From UBA2658 sp964617335 (GTDB lineage: Bacteria; Bacillota; Clostridia; Oscillospirales; Oscillospiraceae), in NCBI GenBank assembly GCA_964617335.1, contig CAZTXG010000002.1:36726-100725 (forward strand): DNA of 64,000 nt. The letters are read 5' to 3'. Below, one piece after another: positions 59,984 through 64,000 of the stretch. Each line of letters starts with the position of its first letter. Positions within the stretch are counted from its first letter, which is position 1. A program made the position numbers and the translations under genes. The notes below the pieces were generated by a model that had not been told where the DNA came from, made no database searches, and saw only the letters and a list, made by a program, of their open reading frames with translations.

Positions 59984-62900
59984 TTACTCCGTTCGCAGGG
60001 CGACTACCGGGTCTTTTTTTGCAGCGCTTCTTGAGGGGATTAGCCCTGCAATCAGCGAGAGAACAATGCTGATGAAAATTAAAACGGCAGCGGCCTTTGG
60101 CGGCAGGTAGGCATTGAGGTTGGCAATACCTGTAAGCCTGTGCAAAAGCATATTAATCGGAATGCACAGCAGGTAGGTAACCACTATGCCCAAAAGGCCC
60201 GAAGCAAAGCCGATAATCGCCGTTTCCGCATTAAACATACTGGAAACATCAGCTTTGGAAGCGCCTATGGCACGCAGGATTCCAATTTCCTTGGTGCGCT
60301 CCTGAACGGAAATTAAGGTGATTACACCAATCATAATCGACGAAACAATCAGGGAAATAGCCACAAAAGCTAGAAGAACATAGGTTATGGCATTTATAAT
60401 CGTCGTTACAGAGGACATCATAATGCCCACATAGTCTGTGTATTTAATCTGGGATAGCTCATCTACCCCCTCGTTATACTCTGCAATGGCATCTTCGATT
60501 ATGTCCTTATTTTCAAAGGATGATGCGTAAAGGTTTATGGCGGTGGGAGCTTCCAAATCCACATAGCCCATATTTGTAAGGTTTGCTTCATAGCTAGATT
60601 CGGAAAAAACCATAATTTCATCGTAAAAGTCGGAAAACTGCTGGGAGCTAAAGCTGTCTAAAGACTGGCTTAAGGCGCCTGCAAGCTGGGCTGTTGACAT
60701 GACGGCCATCTGCTGCTGCACTCCTTCGGCATATTGGCTGCGAATCCTCTCGGCAACCGAGACGGAAAACAGCTCTTTTATATCCTCATCGCTCATAGAT
60801 GAAATATACGACTGCACAGTTTCCTCGTTAACCCCCATCTGCTGGGTCAAAGCTTCTGCCATGGCCGCCTCAATGTCCTCACGGCTATAGTCTTTAACGG
60901 CTTCGGCAGTCATGGTTTCAAGCTGCTCACGAGGCGGGATGCTCATCATGCTCACATAGGCGGCGGCCTTGCCGCCCTCGTCCAAACCGGCAAGATAGGA
61001 GCGCAGCTCATGCTCTTTTTCCTTATCACTAAGATTGCCGGTGTTGGTTTTGAAGGGAAGCCCCGTTAAAACATCCCTTGAGTCATCCCTCATCTGGTCT
61101 GCTATTACAGGAGCGTTTTTTGCGTGCTCAACAACATATTCCGTCAGTGCCTTCGTATAGGCAATGGAGCCGGAAAGCATTGCCGACTGGGTGTTTTCGC
61201 TGGGGCGGATGATGCCTGTCACCTTAAGGCCAAGGCCTTGGTCGTAAAGATAGCGCAGACCGGCATCTGTATCTCTAAGGTCGGAATAAAGTCCCGTCTC
61301 GCTGTCGAGGCTGTAGCAGTCGGCATTTAAAATAACACGAAATTCCGTATCGCAAATATCCTCATATGACCAGCTGGTGTCACTTTTTTCAAGCTCTGTT
61401 CCCTCTAAAGCGGCGCTCATAATAGCATCCACCTGTTCTTTTGGCTGTAAACCCAGGGCGTAAAGGGTCATGTCGTCAAGCTCATTGTTCTTATCTAAAA
61501 CCAAAACAACTTCGTTGTAAGCAGAAGGCCAGCTGCCGTAAACCACATCATATTGGTTTTTGAGCAGCTCATTTACCGGAGAGCCGTCTTTACCTGTCAG
61601 CATTTCCTGCCAGAGGTTCATTGTCATCATGCCCATAGAGGAAGCCGCCGTGGAACCCAAAGATTCCATGCTGCTGAATATGGAGCCGTCTCCCGAGGCA
61701 GAGGAAAAAGTGGCCGTATCGGAACCCATATACTCGCTGAGCAGTTCTTGGAGAAGGGCTCTCGTGTCGGACTTAATAATGTCCCCGTCCACATTTTTTG
61801 TATAGAGCAAAAGACCCAAATCATAGGAATACTGCACACCTGTAAGGGCATCTAAAAAGTCTTCACCTGTGTCCTCCGAAAAAGCCTGCTCCTGAAGATA
61901 GCTCTTAAATGAGGCCAAGTCGTTTTCGCTGCTGTCAAGATTGTTCATGGCAGTCAGCATATTGTAAATTGAGGACTTTTGATAAACCCCGTCCAGTTCG
62001 TGGGAAAGCTTCGCACTGTGAACATTCATAAAAGTTTCCATAAGAGAGCTCATATCAACTGTGGTTTTTTCAATAGTCAGGGGATAGGAGGCAAGGGTAT
62101 CCTCCTGCACATAGTTTATATACCTTGTGGTGCCTTGGGAAACTGCCAGAATCAGGGCAATGCCCATAATGCCTATGCTGCCTGCAAAGGCCGTTAAGGC
62201 AGTGCGCCCTTTTTTGGTAAAAAGATTTTTCAAAGACAGCATAAAGGCCGTTCCAAAGGACATAGAGGGCTTTTTATCCGTCTTTTTTTGCGCCCTGAGG
62301 GCCTCACTATGTTTCTGACCTGCCTGAAGCTCGGCTTCTGAAAGAGGGGCGGAGTCGTCGGTGATTCTCCCGTCCAGCATACGGATAGTTCTGGAAGAAT
62401 ACCTCTGGGCCAAATCCGGATTGTGGGTTACCATTATAATAAGGCGGTCTTTAGAAATTTCCTTCAAAATTTCCATGACCTGCACACTGGTTTCCGTGTC
62501 TAAAGCTCCCGTTGGCTCATCAGCAAGGATAATGTCAGGGTCGTTAACAAGGGCCCTGGCAATGGCCACACGCTGCATCTGACCGCCGGAAATTTGGTTC
62601 GGCCTTTTATTAAACTGATCGCCCAGCCCCACCTGCCGAAGGGCATTTTTTGCACGCTCCCGCCTCTCGGCCTTGGAAACTCCGGAAACTGTCAGGGCAA
62701 GCTCCACATTTTGCAGCACCGACTGGTGGGGGATAAGGTTATAGCTTTGAAAAACAAAGCCTATGGAGTGGTTGCGATAGGTGTCCCAATCCCTGTCTTT
62801 ATAATCCTTTGTGGAGGTTCCGTTTATAATCAAATCTCCGCTGGTGTATTGGTCCAGCCCGCCGATAATATTTAAAAGGGTGGTTTTTCCGCAGCCCGAG

Positions 62901-63016
62901 GGGCCGAGGATGGCCACAAACTCACTTTCACGAAAGCTAAGGTCAATTCCTTTTAAGGCATTCACCGTGCCGTCGCCGGCAGGATAATCCTTCACGATTT
63001 TACGCAGTTGCAACAT
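59984..63016 (-). CDS. ABC transporter with fused ATPase and FtsX-type permease
   Basis: A 1010-residue protein. The N-terminal ATPase of the LolD/MacB class (about 1-225) has Walker A GPSGCGKTT (38-46), signature ISGGQMQRVAIARA and Walker B IILADEPTGALD. A membrane helix near 265-285, a large extracellular region of about 600 residues and a C-terminal set of three helices (SSIMIGVITLISVQERTKEIGILRAIGASKADV is the FtsX cytoplasmic-loop type segment) follow. MacB-like systems expel peptides, toxins or lipids and often give self-protection. ATG 63016 is 10 nt from AGGAG; a TTG at 63025 is too close. The promoter is overlaid by an inverted repeat. It lies between the recombinase and unknown genes, possibly as element cargo. 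Confidence 0.9.
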   Translation of the reverse strand: MLQLRKIVKDYPAGDGTVNALKGIDLSFRESEFVAILGPSGCGKTTLLNIIGGLDQYTSGDLIINGTSTKDYKDRDWDTYRNHSIGFVFQSYNLIPHQSVLQNVELALTVSGVSKAERRERAKNALRQVGLGDQFNKRPNQISGGQMQRVAIARALVNDPDIILADEPTGALDTETSVQVMEILKEISKDRLIIMVTHNPDLAQRYSSRTIRMLDGRITDDSAPLSEAELQAGQKHSEALRAQKKTDKKPSMSFGTAFMLSLKNLFTKKGRTALTAFAGSIGIMGIALILAVSQGTTRYINYVQEDTLASYPLTIEKTTVDMSSLMETFMNVHSAKLSHELDGVYQKSSIYNMLTAMNNLDSSENDLASFKSYLQEQAFSEDTGEDFLDALTGVQYSYDLGLLLYTKNVDGDIIKSDTRALLQELLSEYMGSDTATFSSASGDGSIFSSMESLGSTAASSMGMMTMNLWQEMLTGKDGSPVNELLKNQYDVVYGSWPSAYNEVVLVLDKNNELDDMTLYALGLQPKEQVDAIMSAALEGTELEKSDTSWSYEDICDTEFRVILNADCYSLDSETGLYSDLRDTDAGLRYLYDQGLGLKVTGIIRPSENTQSAMLSGSIAYTKALTEYVVEHAKNAPVIADQMRDDSRDVLTGLPFKTNTGNLSDKEKEHELRSYLAGLDEGGKAAAYVSMMSIPPREQLETMTAEAVKDYSREDIEAAMAEALTQQMGVNEETVQSYISSMSDEDIKELFSVSVAERIRSQYAEGVQQQMAVMSTAQLAGALSQSLDSFSSQQFSDFYDEIMVFSESSYEANLTNMGYVDLEAPTAINLYASSFENKDIIEDAIAEYNEGVDELSQIKYTDYVGIMMSSVTTIINAITYVLLAFVAISLIVSSIMIGVITLISVQERTKEIGILRAIGASKADVSSMFNAETAIIGFASGLLGIVVTYLLCIPINMLLHRLTGIANLNAYLPPKAAAVLIFISIVLSLIAGLIPSRSAAKKDPVVALRTE

Positions 63017-63058
63017 TATATTCAAGCTCCTTGCTTTGTTCTTTCATATATATATAAA

Positions 63059-63088
63059 ACATTGTATCCCAATTTGAGACAATGTAAA
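63059..63088 (-). promoter_or_regulatory. Promoter of the ABC gene overlapped by a 27-bp inverted repeat operator
   Basis: On the minus strand TTTACA and TACAAT are separated by 16 bp. ACATTGT (63059-63065) and ACAATGT (63079-63085) form a 7-bp dyad over 27 bp that spans both boxes, so a bound dimer would block polymerase. AACATTGTAT from this site recurs upstream of the recombinase start (59789-59798). Confidence 0.55.
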
Positions 63089-63162
63089 TGAACAATTTCT
63101 TAATTATCCCCGTGTTTTAAGAGGCCTTTGTATATTAATTTTCAGCAGGCAATGAACAATAA

Positions 63163-63186
63163 AAACCACCCCTTTCGAGGTGGTTT
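63163..63186. terminator. Terminator downstream of the small hypothetical gene
   Basis: AAACCACC pairs with GGTGGTTT around an 8-nt loop; on the minus strand it is followed by TTTTATTG. Confidence 0.7.
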
Positions 63187-63237
63187 CATTATGCTTTAGG
63201 CAATAGTTAAGCAGCTGCTTATAGAGAAGCATCTTTT

Positions 63238-63498
63238 CTAAAGAATCGTCTGCTCTTTTTCTTTTTGTACCTCAAGCTGGGCAATGCGCCTGCGGTTATA
63301 GCACAAAAGCTCACTTGTGGCCTCCGCCAAATCCCGTGTTCCCGAGAAGAACACAGCTGTTTTATATTTCTTTTTTCCATACTCTGCATACAGGGGCTTT
63401 AGGCTTTCCCTCACAGTTTCATCTTGGCTTTCGGCACGAGTCAGCCAAATTTCAACAAGCTTATCTTCTTCAATAATGCATATTTCCAAGGGCTTCAC
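63238..63498 (-). CDS. Small hypothetical protein
   Basis: A protein of up to 86 residues, soluble, with a charged beta-rich N-terminal half (EICIIEEDKLVEIWLTRAE) and a C-terminal helix (ELLCYNRRRIAQLEVQKEKE). I do not recognise a domain. Two starts are possible: GTG 63498, which almost abuts GGGAG, or TTG 63489, 10 nt from it, which seems better spaced. It has its own terminator. It lies upstream of the ABC gene on the same strand and may belong to the same accessory block. Confidence 0.6.
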   Translation of the reverse strand: MKPLEICIIEEDKLVEIWLTRAESQDETVRESLKPLYAEYGKKKYKTAVFFSGTRDLAEATSELLCYNRRRIAQLEVQKEKEQTIL

Positions 63499-63851
63499 GC
63501 TCCCTTATCCATATTACCCCATTCCTTAAGTTTTATGCGGAGGTAAATTATATAAGGATTTAGAAAACACCTCCTCACTATGCAGCCGGTGAAAAAGCGT
63601 TTTTAATGACTCATCTTTAAAATAATTTTATTTTTCACAGCTGGAGATGGGTTGTTTATGAATCAAAAAAACAAAAACTGGGTGAGAGAAGATATCTCTC
63701 ACCCAGTGTTTTTTAAAAAGGGTATTAAGTATTTAGTTAGGTGTAATTTTACTTCGGGGATTTAGGGTTTCCCCCTAAAAACGAATTTAGATAGCCAAAC
63801 TCAATGCTCTACAAATTGAAGCCTATTTGCCAGCTTTGCATCGCCTTTACA
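63499..63851. other. Intergenic region near the right edge
   Basis: The gap holds a strong bidirectional terminator (63677-63707) and AT-rich sequence. No gene is supported. A G/C-run dyad (GGGGATTTAGGG... TTTCCCCC) near 63757-63775 is minor. Confidence 0.45.
63677..63707. terminator. Bidirectional terminator
   Basis: ACTGGGTGAGAGA pairs perfectly with TCTCTCACCCAGT (13 bp, 5-nt loop), flanked by A-rich and T-rich tracts. Confidence 0.88.
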
Positions 63852-64000
63852 CTATTCATTATTAAATTCAGCAAGAAAAACTGAACCATCCTCCCCGCTC
63901 ATAGTTATACAAAAATGTCTTGTTGCGCCGGTTTCATCTATAAAGGATATTCCTCTATGGGGAATGCTTCCCTGCTCCATCCAGCTTACCACAAAGGGTT
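63852..64000 (-). CDS. Partial unknown protein (3' end only)
   Basis: The minus strand is open from the window edge to a TAG at 63854-63852, giving 48 residues that include WMEQGSIPHRGISFIDE and ending in SVFLAEFNNE. The composition is ordinary for a coding region, and a terminator follows about 145 nt downstream. No family was recognised. The 5' end is beyond the window. Confidence 0.5.
   Translation of the reverse strand, partial: PFVVSWMEQGSIPHRGISFIDETGATRHFCITMSGEDGSVFLAEFNNE

Noticed and set aside
63499..64000. N-terminal fragment of SpoVT on the minus strand
   Set aside because: No sequence encoding a pattern like GIVRRIDDLGRVVIPKE was seen, so the other end of the putative element is outside the window.

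Overview
The window looks like a draft-genome scaffold from an anaerobic, Gram-positive Clostridia-type Firmicute, possibly of the Oscillospiraceae/Lachnospiraceae kind. The evidence is a PolC-type replicative polymerase, T-box leaders, the gene order pyrH-frr-uppS-cdsA-dxr-rseP-ispG-polC, a trimeric [FeFe] hydrogenase, a SpoVT sporulation-regulator segment, TTG/GTG starts and strong AGGAGG-type ribosome binding sites. A run of exactly 100 N (44809-44908) marks a scaffold gap. I found no tRNA, rRNA or CRISPR array.

Region by region: 1-5.5 kb holds the 3' end of a CsoR-type metal repressor, a class I CoA-transferase, nadB-nadC (NAD synthesis) and a long-form ribosome hibernation factor. 5.8-21.5 kb carries a MATE exporter, ridA, htpG, hemW, a VanW-domain surface protein, metG, the overlapping wobble-uridine tRNA modification pair mnmG-mnmA, and a GntR/ABC-2 exporter operon with a likely operator. 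21.5-32.8 kb is a complete branched-chain amino acid block: leuA-leuC-leuD-leuB on the minus strand diverges from ilvB-ilvN-ilvC-ilvD on the plus strand. Each arm has its own T-box leader, and aligning the two leaders gives CTC (Leu) and ATC (Ile) as specifier codons. 32.8-44.4 kb holds a GtrA protein, a permease/lipoprotein pair lacking an ATPase, hydC-hydB-hydA ([FeFe] hydrogenase, with a Rex-like site upstream), guanine deaminase, a DUF951 protein, rarA and glyA. 45-56.6 kb has nth and the conserved pyrH-to-polC housekeeping run for nucleotide, isoprenoid, phospholipid and envelope functions.

From 56.7 kb to the right edge the content becomes accessory. A small ECF sigma/anti-sigma pair is followed by a 724-codon serine recombinase whose reading frame runs without a stop into about 150 residues that look like SpoVT from its residue ~30 to its C-terminus. 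This is what would be expected if a site-specific element had inserted into spoVT, in the manner of the sigK skin element. Upstream of the recombinase lie a 1010-residue ATPase-permease ABC protein under a promoter covered by an inverted repeat, a small unknown gene and an uncharacterised partial gene at the edge. The SpoVT N-terminal half is not in the window, so the far end of any element is off the right side.

Intergenic DNA is unusually structured. Two loci (glyA-nth and dxr-rseP) carry tandem ~70-bp units built from two hairpins whose stems differ in sequence but keep their pairing. A 165-bp MITE-like palindrome with perfect 20-bp terminal repeats starts on the ispG stop codon. A related short inverted-repeat element lies between the MATE gene and ridA, and a 19-nt copy of its arm overlaps the leuA stop.
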